Both the position numbers and the translations under genes were made by a program. Positions 32,326 through 44,467 of a stretch of DNA of 64,000 nucleotides are shown one piece after another. Numbering within the stretch: position 1 is the stretch's first letter; each line of letters begins with the position of its first letter. This DNA is from Notospermus geniculatus (Eukaryota; Nemertea; Pilidiophora; Heteronemertea; Lineidae). The notes below the pieces were generated by a model that worked only from the letters and a program-made list of their open reading frames with translations, did no database searches and had not been told where the DNA came from. The stretch covers positions 70,817-134,816 of the forward strand of contig NMRB01000653.1 in NCBI GenBank assembly GCA_002633025.1. Reading direction: 5' to 3'.

Positions 32326-34477
32326 TCTCAATGCCTAATTGGTACCCAACATCTTTAATAAGACTTGTGTAATAGGCCCTACCACCCATGAGTGAAGCCA
32401 ATTACGTGCCGAAATTTTACTTCTGAGGGGGAGAAGTGAAAAAAATTACACTTCTTTGGCTTCAAGATATTCTAGAGATGGTCCTTCGTACCCTCTGGCA
32501 GAAACATGGGAACCTTTCGCATTCTTCAATCATTAAAACTTGAAAAGCATTGAACTTTTGCTTGCTATTGCCTGAGGTTTCATCCTGGTAAAATTGTCTG
32601 ACTGGTAAAAAGACAATCGCTTTATCTCAGCAATTGAACTACTGGGAAAACACATCAACTGTTCTGCTAATTGCGAAGCAACTTACGACTCCGCTTTGAT
32701 AATAAGCTGAGGTTAAAACGATCGTGACTCTTTGCAAGGCAGCTTGGTTAAAAAGAACGTGTTGAATTAATTGGTAATTAGCCGAACCAAAGGTTTGCAT
32801 TAGAAGCATTAATAATCTTTATAGCAATCGATGAAAGCGTATCCTACGACGTTATAATCTTTCCAATTTATACGTGTTCAACGAGGTATTTGTTTCGACT
32901 GGTTGGGTCTGCTAATTACCATGTTTCGGTGATGGATGATGTCGAAAGCTGTAAATCAAGTGGCCCAGGAGTATTGGGCTGTCACAGAATATGACCGCAA
33001 TGACACACTTGACACCATTCGCGTAATCATCTCCATTTGCGATAATTTGTTGGCGTTTGCTTAGCTTCCGACTGCAGACGTTAGCTGACAAAATCAGTCG
33101 ATGATGTTTACCCTTGCGGTCTTGAGCATCACCTTGTTCAGCTCGCTCAATTTGTTCTGTAAATTTGCATTGGGCTGCTGCAAATAATCATTGCATACGT
33201 CTTTGAAATACAAATTTTGGATGATTTATAACTGGTAAAAAGGTACACAGGCGCGTTGCTAGCGTTTTTCATCTCCATGTTGTACATCTGTATGTACATT
33301 TTCTGCACTGCAGTGCTTTAAAGACTATTTGGCATAATTACATGTACTCCTATAAGTTTGACTTTTGGTCAACTATGCTGTTTGTAGTACCGGTGCAATG
33401 ACAATGGCTGGTTTTCATAAAAGGTAGCAAATACTTAAGTTTTGTGTTACATTTACATTGGACCTCGCTGTGCAGATCTTAAAAGCATTTGCTAACCTTC
33501 ATGAATGCCAGCCACAATGCCTCCCGGTATGACACATCTTGTCCAAACAAGGCCATCGACTGCGTCTTTAGCCTTGTCCGAATCTTGTCATCTTTTGCGT
33601 TAATGCATAAATTATAAATGAATCTGACCCCTACTTGACCCTGCCTCCGAGCCAATCACAACTCGTGTTCGAAGCAACTCGCCGTTCGGCACTTTCTCTT
33701 TTCCTTCTGCACAGATTTGTAACACGGATTGTGATTGGCAGGTTGATTAGCCTTCGCACACCGATGATTGGCTGAGGCTCTGAGCTCCTCAGAAGCGGAA
33801 AATGTGATGGATTCAAACCAGGCAAGATGGTCGTCAGGCCAGATAGACTGGTGAGAATCAGACGGGTATGACAGTGCCAGCTTATGTGTGGCGGGTACTC
33901 AAATTCAGAAAGACATGTTCCCCATTGCCTCCCCATTGTCGGGGCGCGGCTCTTCCGTCAATCGTTTGTTGGGGGGGGGGCATTGGCAAACGGGGACAGT
34001 GAGAAAATTACACCGGTAGTGGGTCTCCTCATTGTTTATAGGAATAACCACCGGATGCGCTGGGGTATTAATTTATATTCTAAACGTTGTGAAAGGGAAA
34101 CCAAACCTTTTGATTCCTTCCATATGTGCTCTCCCGAAGCCACCATCTTTGTTCTATTACTATTTTTGCACGCAACCTGGCGAGTGGATGTAATTAACAC
34201 TGTATCTGATGATAGATGATTTCCATGCACACCCACGTTTTGCCAGTGAAAACAGAGTGAGTTTCCCTGTTAACAAGATAATGCACTTTGTCGTAAAATC
34301 AATGCCGGTGATAGCGGTCATAAACAACATTTGTAAAAAAGAGCAGCCGACATTTACACAATGTACATAGGTTTTGCCAATATCGCGACAAAGTGGAGTA
34401 GAAGCGAAAAACACGCAAAAGGTGGTCATAATCTTTTCTAAAAGAAGTGTCCATTTGTTCTTTCACACCCCTCAGTA

Positions 34478-34925
34478 GAGTCCATATTCATAAAGTACTT
34501 ACATGTAAGTCACTTATCCTTTGTTCAACACAAAAGATAAGTATCACACTTTGACTTAAGTAGTTTTATGAATACGGGTCCAGGGGTCGTATGCATAAAA
34601 CATCTATGTGTAAAATTTCCCTTAAACTATTGTTCCAAACAAAAGATAAGGGAAATTTTACACTTAAGATGTTTTATGCATACGGCAACTGGGCCCATAT
34701 TCATAAAACTACTTAAGTCTAAGTGCGACACTTATACATTGTTCAGCACAAAAGATTAGTATCATTACGAATATGGGCCCAGGGTCCATATTCATAAACA
34801 TAACAGAAGATAAGTATCACACTTTGACTTAAGTGAGTTTACGAATATGGGCCCAGGGTCCATATTCATAAACATACCTAAGTGTGATATATGTACTTAT
34901 CTTCTGTGTTCTATTGTTCACTATA
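34478..34925. repeat. MITE cluster, copy-2 partner of 15,944-16,362
   Basis: Same series of CATATTCATAAA hairpins. Here the TGTAAAATTTCCCTTAAACT member is complete, with both GTATGCATAAAACAT ends (about 34,585-34,685). Confidence 0.8.
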
Positions 34926-35861
34926 TCAGCCTGACAAAAGGTCTGCGTGCCCTTAAGTTACGAGGGTTTTTTTAATGGGTTCCCAGAAGTGAAACCCTGC
35001 TTGCCGCTGGATATCTGAATACGCAGTTAAAATCTGGCCTTGTGGACACTTGTACTGGACACTTGCACTAAGACACGTCTTGTACATACATTTCTTTTTT
35101 TTTACATAGTTTGTCATAACTTTACTTAGTTAAAAATCTTATTAATTACGTAATTATCTTGTGACGGCACTATCGTTGCACGATACACTTTTTCTGCTTT
35201 TCTAATTAATTACAGAATTATCATCTGTCTCCGATCGTGTCATCCCACTCATGATAAACAAGATCCAAGTGACGGGTTTAAGATACTCTCGGGGTTGTCA
35301 TGCAAATTTCATATGCTGTGTGAAGTATCACAACTCGAAGTGTATGGGCTCCGAAAGCTGGGGGTTAAGAATATGGCCTGTTGACGAGCAGGTGGCGAGA
35401 CATTACTTTCCGTGTTGAGTGCTCGCTTGGATTTCACGTCAGTCACGTACAGTACGAAGATCTTCTTTCGCTGTAGTCGGTATTCCTCAGTTTTCATGAG
35501 ATTGGTGCCGCCCATCGATAAAAGGTTGCCGTGAATATAGGTTTCGGAGCTTTCGCATGATCCGCGGAAGAGACAATTAGTTAAGTAGTGGGGTTAGTAA
35601 TGAGACTATCAGTTTTCGTCTTTTCGCTAATTAAATGGGAAGCTGCTTGTGAGGGGGAATTCGTTCTTCGCGTGACTCGTTTCCATTATCTTCTCAGACA
35701 TCCACTCTGTTGTTTTGTCATATTAACCATGATTTACCTCCGTGGAAGAACCTTTGGTTGTCCTAACACGTGAGCTTACCTGCTGTATATCAGTACATAT
35801 CAAATATTCACTGAAAAAAACCCGTAGATTTTACATAAATGTGCCTGAAGCAGAGTCCCCA

Positions 35862-36450
35862 GAACTATTCTATAAAACTAACCGTAGATTTGCGGAGCCT
35901 TACGACACCAAAGCTTGTGCATCCATTCTAGTCTCCCTATTGGAGGAAAAGTTGCCAAATTAACTTCAGTAAATCACTTAAATCTGCAGAATAGTACATG
36001 TACATGTACCTACAAAATGACACCAGCTGTGTCCTGTTGTCTTTGTCGGAACAGCTCCGAAGATGGTGTGGAAATTTCACCTCCTGTCAAAAGTGTGTCT
36101 TTACCCCAAGTTTTTCCAACGAAGGTAATTCCAAAATGCACATGAATGTACAAAACCTGTGCAAAAGCATATCGTAGTTTCTCCTGCAAAAGCTCAGTCA
36201 ACTATTATTCAGACCAAGACCTCTTTATGACCCTGGAAACTAATATATTGCCCCTTCCTCCCGATGCCCGTCTATATTGTTTTCCACGGAATTAAGGGGT
36301 CTTGGTCACTCAGCCTCCAACTGCATGCGTGGTATTGCTTTGTCAACTGTTGGGGCCATCTTTTATCACTGATCTAATGCCCCTGATAATCAGGGGCATT
36401 AGATTCTGTGACACTGGGGACATTCAAACTACGAATAGCATAACGCCCTT
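35862..36450. other. copy-2-specific block with short open frame
   Basis: Replaces about 17,925-18,450 of copy 1. It contains a plus-strand frame near 36,017-36,132 (MTPAVSCCLCRNSSEDGVE) followed by CCAACGAAGGTAATTCC, a possible splice donor, and a perfect CTAATGCCCCTGA hairpin at 36,373-36,402. The CxxC-like peptide hints at a zinc-binding fragment, but one short frame is not enough to call a gene. Confidence 0.3.
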
Positions 36451-39329
36451 TTCCTATTTTTACCATCAATGGTCGGACAAACATGGATAACAAGACTTTT
36501 CTGGATGCCGAAGATGAGACAAGACAAAAGCAGGGGCGGACAAACACAATGAAATTGACAAGTCCGACGTCATTCGGGCGGTTCGGTATTGATTTGTTGA
36601 GTAACGCTGAAAGAACGAAAGGTGGAATCAACCAAGAAAAATAGGAAAGAAAGAATCAATATAGCCTACTGGCGCGATGATGAAATGGTTTCTGCACGGA
36701 TCACGTTGAGAATCGTGCCAGCAATCTTAGGGGTTGCTAAGTAGCGTGTCGATACAAAGTGTTTGCTTTTTTTGTCCCCGAGAGATAGAACATACCCATA
36801 TTGATATCGCTAAGTAAATAGATGCATGATTGAGGAGGCTGATACCTGGCGGGGGGGGGATAGACACTGTTCTGAGTGCCTGTGCTGAGATTGGGTGGGG
36901 TTAGAAGTAGGAGACTTGAAGCAGCCCTGTGCAAAATAGATGACAGACCAATTTGAACTTCAATGCTTTTGTCATAATTAGGCCTACACCAAAGTCGCAG
37001 TTGTAGGCCTAATGTCACAGAGACCTGAGGTAGCCCGGCGCATAGAAACTCCGCTGGTGCTTGCTTCGACAGCCTACCGGTGTTAAAATGCATGGAAACA
37101 TGTACAGCACTATCGGCAGATGGGCTCCGCTAGCGCTAGTGGAGTTTCTATGCGGCCACCCCTGGCTTGCTGTGTGGTCAGCAATGCCGACCATCACCAA
37201 CAGGAGAAGCTGGACCCCGGCAATGCCAGACCTCTGTGACCTTACAACTGAGATTTTCGTGCAACAATGAAATTTACTCATTTAATTCATAGGTTGAAGC
37301 GTGGTTGAAAAGCGAACTGGCAAACCCGGTGTGACCGGGATCATGGTCCCCCTGGAATCAAAGTCCGGTTTCGATGTTCAACGAAGGATTACAATACATG
37401 GCTATGGAGACCACGTCCATTCGATCATAGCCATACAATAACAGGACTATATTGTGTCGCGTACTTATATCCCTAGGACTTCTCCTCTGGTACACCCGTC
37501 CAATTTCTGGCTTTGCAAGCACTGACAGTAGTTAGTCAATAATCTGTTCCTTTAGACATTTACGAATGAGGAGTTGATAATATGACACCTCTCATTAAGT
37601 CTCGGATTTCCATTAGTGTCCTGATATATTCAAGTGTGACATTAACGCGACGAGTTGATAGGATTTCCAGTAAATGATTATCGAGTGATTACCTATCACA
37701 TTTGGAACCAAGTAGCTTAATTCATTCTAAGGTGATGTCAAATCAGCAAGGGGCTGCTGAACAGAAAAGAAGTAGCCTACTTGGCCAAAAGAGCCAAGTA
37801 AGGTTTATGTTCAAATGTGTAGTCGTACCTAAACTGATAAACTGTACTGTCTAACACTCTTGTACAGTCGTGAGTTCCAACAACACACATTAAGCGACAA
37901 AAAAGTTCTTTTCACAAAATTACTGTAGTGTCTTTTATCCATCCTGGCCATCTTCCGACCACTTTTGAAAAAAAATCTTTCTTGCTTTAAACAGTGTCCG
38001 AACCCACCGGCAATAACGTAGGGCTAGGGCATCCATATATTTGTTATTCAAATAGCGTCCGACGACAGGTCCCACGAAATGTGCCGCTGGCTTATTTCCC
38101 GGCAGCCGTGGAAGCGACGACAAATCGACGTAACCTGTTATCGGATACTCCTTTAAAGTTAGGCCTACTCTATTGTCGGACACAATAGCCTCGACCAACA
38201 GTGGGTTCACACCAATTATCCAGTAGCCTACATGCACTGCTGTGTTCATGAATGTGAAATCTGTATTTTGGTCCAGAAACCGAAGTGTTATTTGAGAGAA
38301 ATTAGGCCGTCAAATTTGTAAACAAACGGGCGCCATTTTCCTCGAAAGGGTCTATTTGTGAGTTCACCCACTGATACGGGTGTCGGGGCGTTCTACATGT
38401 ACGTTCAAGTATGGTGGTGTTCGGTGTCGAAGAGTCAAGCCTGCATCGGGGAAAAAACTGAATATTCTTCATTTTCGTAACCATGACGCCGAGATTTTCA
38501 AGACGTTTTTCTTCATCAACAGAATATTAAGCTCGACTGCCTGCTGATAAAACTAAACAAAAATCCAAAACTCAGTGAATTCAATTCTGAAGTGCCGTCA
38601 TGTTTCTATGGAACGAATCGCAAATTCAAATATCGCCGCTCTAACGAAAGTTGACAGATTCTCTGTTGACAGTTATTCCATATAAAATTGCTTTTGATTC
38701 TCTCGCGCGTGATACGCATCAACTTATCGACGGCTTTCAGCGAAATCGATCATGAAATTGAAAAGTCGTTGACAGCTATCGCTTCAAGTTTTCAGATTTT
38801 GTAATGATTTGATTTATGCGCTGGCGTTGATGACGTTATCAAAACGTGTTACTCATCAAGGAAGCAAATTCGAGGCGGATAAATCGCTAAATAAACGTCG
38901 AACTAGCGATTTATTGTCGCGGCCAGCGAGCTATTGGAGAAAAGCCTTGACCTCGGCTATGTTGCTTGTATTATGACCCCATAAATCACAGTGCGGTCAA
39001 AAATGTTCAGCAGAGGAATAAAATGTTTGCCGCAAAAAATGGTGTATTTTCGTAGTCCATATAAATGTATTTTATTGTTAGCTCATGGGGTTCGTAATTC
39101 TCGCTTCCTCCATCAACATGATCAACGCATATAGTACGTGTGTGGTGACGAAAGGAGCGAGCGCTGAGAACCTCTGTCTAATATACATGTATTCTCCAAA
39201 AGACACAAGTCTACTCGGTTGCTGGGCTATCACCAGTCCATCCGTGGACTGTAGATCAGCCGGTTGTATATCTATGGTGTGAGAAGTTGTATGAGAAATG
39301 CACAGATACAATTTTACAATTTTGCAAGT

Positions 39330-39640
39330 ATCCAACACAATGTAGAACACAAAAAAGGACACACAAAAGGATACTAAAGTAAAAGTCGTCTCTGAATTTC
39401 GCAAATTTTCGACCCCAAGCGGGGTCTTAACTTACATGATTGTATTCCTCAGGCACTTTGTAGTAGGCCTAGAGATCCCAGAAGTGAATGAGCTGGATCC
39501 TGCAGGATCCATAATTAGGATCCAGCTCATTCACTTCTGGGATCTCTACAAGAAAGTGCCTGAGGAACCGGTTGGGGTCAAAAATTTGCGAAATTCAGAG
39601 ACGACTTTTACTTTTAGTATAACAATTTTGAAAGCAGATA
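39330..39640. mobile_element. palindromic element with GACCCC/GGGGTC motif, copy 2 only
   Basis: Left half AAAAGTCGTCTCTGAATTTC with CGACCCCAAGCGGGGTCTT; right half TTGGGGTCAAAAATTTGCG with GAAATTCAGAGACGACTTTT. The centre (39,468-39,549) is a GAGATCCCAGAAGTGAATGA hairpin with a GGATCCTGCAGGATCC core. Copy 1 lacks it (near 21,860). It is built from the same hairpin motif as 9,895 and 29,180, arranged head to head. Confidence 0.75.
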
Positions 39641-41540
39641 CTGGTTGGTATTTTTTAAAGTTTATTTAGCAAATGCTCTTTCTTAAGATTTGCACAGAAT
39701 TTCCAATGTAAATGTATTACAAAATTGAAGTAAAAGCATTTGCTACCTTATATCACCCAATGAGAAGCACAGTCGAAATGTTGAATCGAAGTGGCATTTG
39801 CACTGAACGACAGAGAGCTTCCACGAGCCTCCCTCAAACAGCTTTCGTATTGGATCACGACTAGCTTTGGGCTAACCAAGTCTCCTTTATCCACATCAGG
39901 GAACAAATCACCAGCGTCTGCAACTAGCTAGTTACAGGCGTTCGCAACCGTCAGTACCAATATTATCTCTCTTATAAAACCATTACTAGGTCGGTAGAAT
40001 CTCGCGAAGAACGATGCACACTTGGGGATAAAAGTATCTTGCGATTGGCTATTAACAGTAATAGCATATAGAAAGTGTAACAAGCAATCTTCGTTTTGGT
40101 GCTTATGGCACAATGTGAAAAAAGGACAAATCGCTTGGGAACTTGCGTCTTCTTGCGTTATAAATCTCCATTTTTGCGAATTCCCAGCCGATAACCGTAG
40201 AGCTTTTTTCTAAGTGTACTTTCCCACAAGTTTCACTTACTCCCCAATGAATCGTATATTCGTTAGCTATGACATTCAGCTGATATAATCCGCCATTTGC
40301 TGAGGAGGTACGGTTTTTGTTGACGTCCCTTGGTCTCAGGTTTTCCGAAAATGATAAAAACATTGTTGTTCCTTTGGCGAATCTTCTGCGAATTTTGGGT
40401 GAGAATGAGGAGGTTTTAGATCATGTCACCTACCCCCCCCCTTGATCTTGGGTTTTCCGAAAGTTATTTTATAAATGTTTTTTTTTTGCTTTTGTACGAA
40501 TTTTGGATGAGAATGAAGAAGTTGAGGTCATGTCAGGTCAAATGCCACCTAGGCCCTAACCCTCGCATCTCCTCCCCAAGCAATAATCAAACCACACATA
40601 GTGAGTACAGGACTGGTGTGACAGGAAAGAATATGCCAACGAAAAACTATCCTAAAAAAACTAACAACTCTCCTAAAAAACTTTAAAAATCTCCTAAAAA
40701 ACTCTCCTAGCAACAAAAGGTTGTGACATTCTAATCTCTGAAGATTGGTTTCTATAGTCTTGCACCTTAAACCGTCATTGACTAATAAAAGCGGACATTC
40801 TTTACAGGGGGCACTCTTTACTGTTACACCAGTAGTCCAGTTGTATCCTTTCCCATGTCAGTCACCTTCTCATCTGCCGGGAAAACCAAGATGGTGGCAG
40901 TTCATCGCTCATTGGATCAATATTTCATCAAGTTTTTTGATGTCGAATCTTTATTGTTATGTAAAATGCATGCAAATGTACCCTGTACATATGAACATTA
41001 TAAATTACATGTACACGCAGTATACACTTTCCCATGGTATTCAAACTGAATTTTGTCTTTTAATCGACGTAACGGGAGAGCTGGTGAATTTTTAATGAAA
41101 ACTAAGTGTTTCATTAGCAAGATATTGATCTGCACTTCTAAAACCATTTTTGTAACCGACAAAGCTCGTTGATGGGTTTTTTTCGGAAGAATGCACCGTA
41201 TAGACATGATTGATGGAAAGTTTTAGTGCAACACTCTTAGTTCCGTACCAAGAGTAGCAGCAGCTTGGGCAATCGGAACTTTCCCGACGAAGTATCGATA
41301 TTTTCAAGAAGTGCACGCTATATTGACAGGAAACTTACTGTGATGTTGTAGGCTTGTAAAAGCGGTGACTTCCTAAATGAAATAAGACGTATTTGGACTA
41401 AGTGCCCTTGGCCGATGCACCCCTCACTACAAATATCCAAAAGTGGCAGGCTGCCTGCCACTGGATATCTGGTTTTTAAGGTTTTATGAATATGGGCCCT
41501 GAACACGAGGGCCGATCTCACAAAGGGTGTTTAAGACATA

Positions 41541-41680
41541 GGCCCGTATGCACAGACGTTCCTCCACTCACACTTGAGTGTGAGGTCGACCTTAATCTTT
41601 TGTATTCTACCCTGCAAACAATAGGTAAAGGTCGACCTCACACTCAAGTGTGAGTGGAGGAACGTCTGTGCATACGGGCC
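41541..41680. mobile_element. MITE, GGCCCGTATGCACAGACGTT ends
   Basis: Near-perfect 140-bp hairpin with arms through CCTCCACTCACACTTGAGTG and GTCGACCTTAATCTTTTG. It is bounded by ATA at the left and TTA at the right. The closest relative is at 62,326-62,443. Confidence 0.85.
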
Positions 41681-41683
41681 TTA

Positions 41684-41801
41684 GGCCCGCATTCTAGAAG
41701 CCTCCTTAACTCTAAGGTCCACTTTAAGCTTTTGTATTCTGCCCTGGAAACAATAGCTAAAGGTAAACCTTAGAGTTAAGGAAGCTTCCAGAATACGGCC
41801 C
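41684..41801. mobile_element. MITE, GGCCCGCATTCTAGAAGC ends, TTA target
   Basis: 118-bp hairpin with TTA directly on both sides (41,681-41,683 and 41,802-41,804). TTA duplications and GGGCC/GGCCC ends are the usual signature of PIF/Harbinger-derived MITEs. Confidence 0.85.
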
Positions 41802-41896
41802 TTAGACGCGTGTAACTTCACTAAATGCACGCACTTCCACCATGCATTTGACGAAGTTACACGCGTCTAAGTCTACACCCTTTGTGAAATCGGCCC

Positions 41897-42969
41897 TAGG
41901 TATATCAACTGGCCAGTCTGGACACTTGTTGTGAGGGGTAAATCTCAGTGATCTTCGGAAAGAAAAGAACTCCATGAAATCAGTGGTACGTCTTGAAGAA
42001 ATCAGGTTCTCTTACCATCGTTCCCAAACTCTCGCGAGCTGGCGAACGATGCTAAGCCTGATTTCTTCAGGATGCCGGTGGGGAAGCACGGTAAGTGGTG
42101 CTGACATCATGATGTGAATGCCTCTCATTCCCAGAGCGTTTCGATCATCTACATTGCCTGATTTCCCTTGGCCTACAGAGGCAGAACAGCGTAAACAAAA
42201 TTAGAATTGCACCATGCCAGCGTGTCGCAAACGCGAATGCATCTCACTCCCAGTATGGTGCTTTCATCGACGTTGCCTCCCAAAGGCATCTGTGGAATTC
42301 AGACTCTCGGGACTGGTAGCTGCGGAATGAAATGAAGAAACTAAAGGTCGAAAAAAGACACAACAACGTGAGAAGTGACGCGTGTTTCTGTGAGATGACA
42401 TACCACTGTTTTCTGATGTGTGTACATTCACTGTATATCCACTATACACTGAATGTACAGTGCATGCAAATCTCAAAAAAATACTCTTAGGAAGTTTAAT
42501 CCACATGAAATTTTATACACAACTCCTGAAATATGGTCTCCAATAAATACTAGGGTATGAATCACTTTGCATACCGTACCGTTACTTAAAATTAGAGAAA
42601 TTTTGTATTTTCTTCAGACGTGTCAAAATGTTTTTTTGAGCCCAAAGTTGTAGCAGACCAATACAAAAGAATATTCTCATCATTGGTGCTCAGTCAAGCA
42701 TGAATGGGTCCGCTTGGCATTGAATTGGGCCGTAGTGACACCTATTGGTCAATTGACTGACAACTCATATTGTAACATGTAGGATTGACGATTAGCCCAC
42801 TAGAAATCTAAAACAACCAATTATTAAGCCTTGCTTGTGAGAGAGGGATCACACTCACATGATATTTATTAGAGGAAGCTCAATGCTTTAATGCACGACT
42901 GAATGCATTAGGTTTTGAATCTCGCGACGGCCGACGTCCTTTGACCTTTATCAGTTTAGGCAAGGTCGT
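41897..42969. other. intergenic, small hairpins only
   Basis: Contains a hairpin near 41,994-42,070 (GAAGAAATCAGG / CCTGATTTCTTC around CGTTCGCCAGC) and one near 42,420-42,465 (TGTACATTCACTGTATA). No exon is recognised. Confidence 0.45.
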
Positions 42970-43270
42970 ATATTCATGCTCGAAAGACTGTTCAAATCTA
43001 TCTATTTGAATGATTTAAGGTACCAAATATGTATTGTGAGTGTTTATTGCACATAAAAGAATGAGTTGAAGCATGTTACCTTACCTGATGAAGGGTTCGT
43101 CACGCGATAACAGCACGTTGAACTTCTCAAGTGATGAAAGTAAGGCGACCATTTTTGTTTCGATATAGTATCAGTCCATCCTCTGTGTCACCACTGGCTT
43201 TATATAGGTTGGACAGGACACCAGTCTTATCAATGTGGGGAGGGAGAAAGAGTCACCTAATGCATACCAT
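42970..43270 (+). repeat. dispersed repeat, member 3 (longest intact)
   Basis: Begins near CTCGAAAGACTGTTCAAATC and runs through GAGTTGAAGCATGTTACCTT, GTATCAGTCC, GGTTGGACAGGACACCAGTC and AATGTGGGGAGGGAGAAAG. It is inverted relative to 13,540-13,765. It shows the uninterrupted form of the member at 58,880-59,745, which carries a 571-bp insertion. Confidence 0.7.
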
Positions 43271-43794
43271 GGCAATTTAACTGTGCACTCGTTTACACTA
43301 TATAGACAACCCCAAATAAATAGTGGAGTGTCCCACGAGGTTCCAAAGCGGTACTCATCCTAATATGGAATTGCTTAGAATATAGCCCATCGTTGTACGG
43401 ATGGCCAGGCACTATGACAGTCCATCATCAGAGCAGCTTTCCCTCACCATACCAAACGTGTCAAATACATTTCAGAATTGCCAATGCCCCAGCCCCATTC
43501 TCAGAATAATTCCGCCTTTGTCGTGTTTGTTGCGATTGGGGAGCAAGGTTTACCTCGTGACGGTGCATACTTAATGGTCTAGAACTATTTACCGCGAAAC
43601 GTATTAGCTGAACAGCCTCCTTCTTTTGTGATTGGGGACGGACAGCACTTAAAAGGCAATCAACCAGCCCGTGGTTTCCTGAGCGGTCATCTTATGATGG
43701 CAATCTTTTTATGAATCTGCCATGTTCTAATGGACGTAGTTAGTCCCACGGTGGCTGTGCATCAGGAGGCCAACCAATCATCGGACATACTCAC
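43271..43794. other. region downstream of the candidate minus-strand exon
   Basis: If 43,795-44,019 is a first coding exon, this is the start of its first intron. I found no convincing next exon here. Confidence 0.3.
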
Positions 43795-44019
43795 CTCTGA
43801 ATCCAAATGAAGCGTTTTGAATAATTTCTCCAAATAGCAACATGTATACTCCATTCCAGATCCTTCTGGCGCCGGGTTTTTGGCCGGTTTCTCCGCAACG
43901 GCTGTGACAAAATCAGCGTACCATACATCAATCGATATGTCATTTTTGTCATTATCTTTCTGGTATCTTCCTTTTTTTCCAAAGGTAGACATAACGGATC
44001 CCACTTTCTCAAAACCCAT
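43795..44019 (-). CDS. candidate first coding exon of an unidentified gene
   Basis: On the minus strand an ATG with G at -3 and +4 opens a 75-codon frame beginning MGFEKVGSVMSTFGKKGRYQ and running through IDVWYADFVTAVAEKP and MEYTCCYLEKLFKTLHLDSE. Immediately after GATTCAGAG comes GTGAGTATG, a near-consensus splice donor, so the exon would end in phase 0 at 43,795. A stop lies in frame shortly upstream of the ATG. I recognise no family; the peptide has no signal sequence or membrane segment and is rich in charged residues. A longer overlapping frame (43,791-44,378) exists but fits the donor less well and looks less protein-like. No downstream exon could be identified, so the gene may run left through long introns, or this may be a transposon relic. 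Confidence 0.35.
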
Positions 44020-44306
44020 TTCATTCCACCACGATGTTCAGTGCAGTTTACACATACGCCCGCAATGCATTGCGTTTTCAAAATGGCCACCATTTCGGCC
44101 ATGAATGCGAACTGCGATTTGTGAAAGAACTTCTTTATGTCGCGTTTTTTTTTTGAAAATGAAACGATGATGGCTGTAGTGACAAAGATAAATCGACTGA
44201 TGTATGTCGATTTTGACCCAGCTGTTGTGAGGAATCTGACGAAAACCAGGCGGCATAAGAATCTGGAATGAAGAGTAGGTCGGCACTCGGTTCGCGGCAT
44301 GAGTAA

Positions 44307-44467
44307 AGGGCACCGCACACGAGCGACAATTTTGACCGATTTGTCGGCCGACTTGGCTTCCGACCGCCAAAGCGACAAGATTTGGCGCTTCTGATTGGCT
44401 GATGTCTAGTCGCGCCACCAGTCTTGTAGGCGGTCGCCCAGATTTTGTCGCTCGTGTGCGCCGCCCT
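44307..44467. mobile_element. MITE, AGGGC...GCCCT ends, TAA target
   Basis: The inverted ends contain CCGCACACGAGCGACAA and TTGTCGCTCGTGTGCG, with a short GGCGGTCG/CGACCGCC inner pair. TAA occurs directly outside both ends. TWA targets point to PIF/Harbinger. It is just upstream of the candidate minus-strand exon. Confidence 0.85.

Larger units (their letters stand above)
24012..41406 (+). repeat. tandem segmental duplication, copy 2 (about 17.4 kb)
   Basis: Head-to-tail partner of 3,828-24,010, bounded by ACAATAGGTGGCAC at the left and GGACTAAGTGCC at the right. The internal junction GTGCC/TACAATAGG at 24,010-24,012 is clean, without filler or a transposon. Copy-2-specific sequence includes 26,020-26,466, 35,862-36,450 and 39,330-39,620. 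Confidence 0.93.
41509..41896. mobile_element. element hosting two nested MITEs
   Basis: The outer ends GGGCCGATCTCACAAAGGGT and ACCCTTTGTGAAATCGGCCC enclose two complete hairpin MITEs placed back to back, plus the outer element's own TTAGACGCGTGTAACTTC / GAAGTTACACGCGTCTAA hairpin. Without the two guests the outer element would be about 130 bp. It lies about 100 bp right of the duplication. Confidence 0.85.

Noticed and set aside
43791-44378. Longest minus-strand frame in the single-copy region (195 codons)
   Set aside because: It overlaps the 75-codon frame that has the better start and donor, starts inside a MITE, and looks like an out-of-frame shadow.
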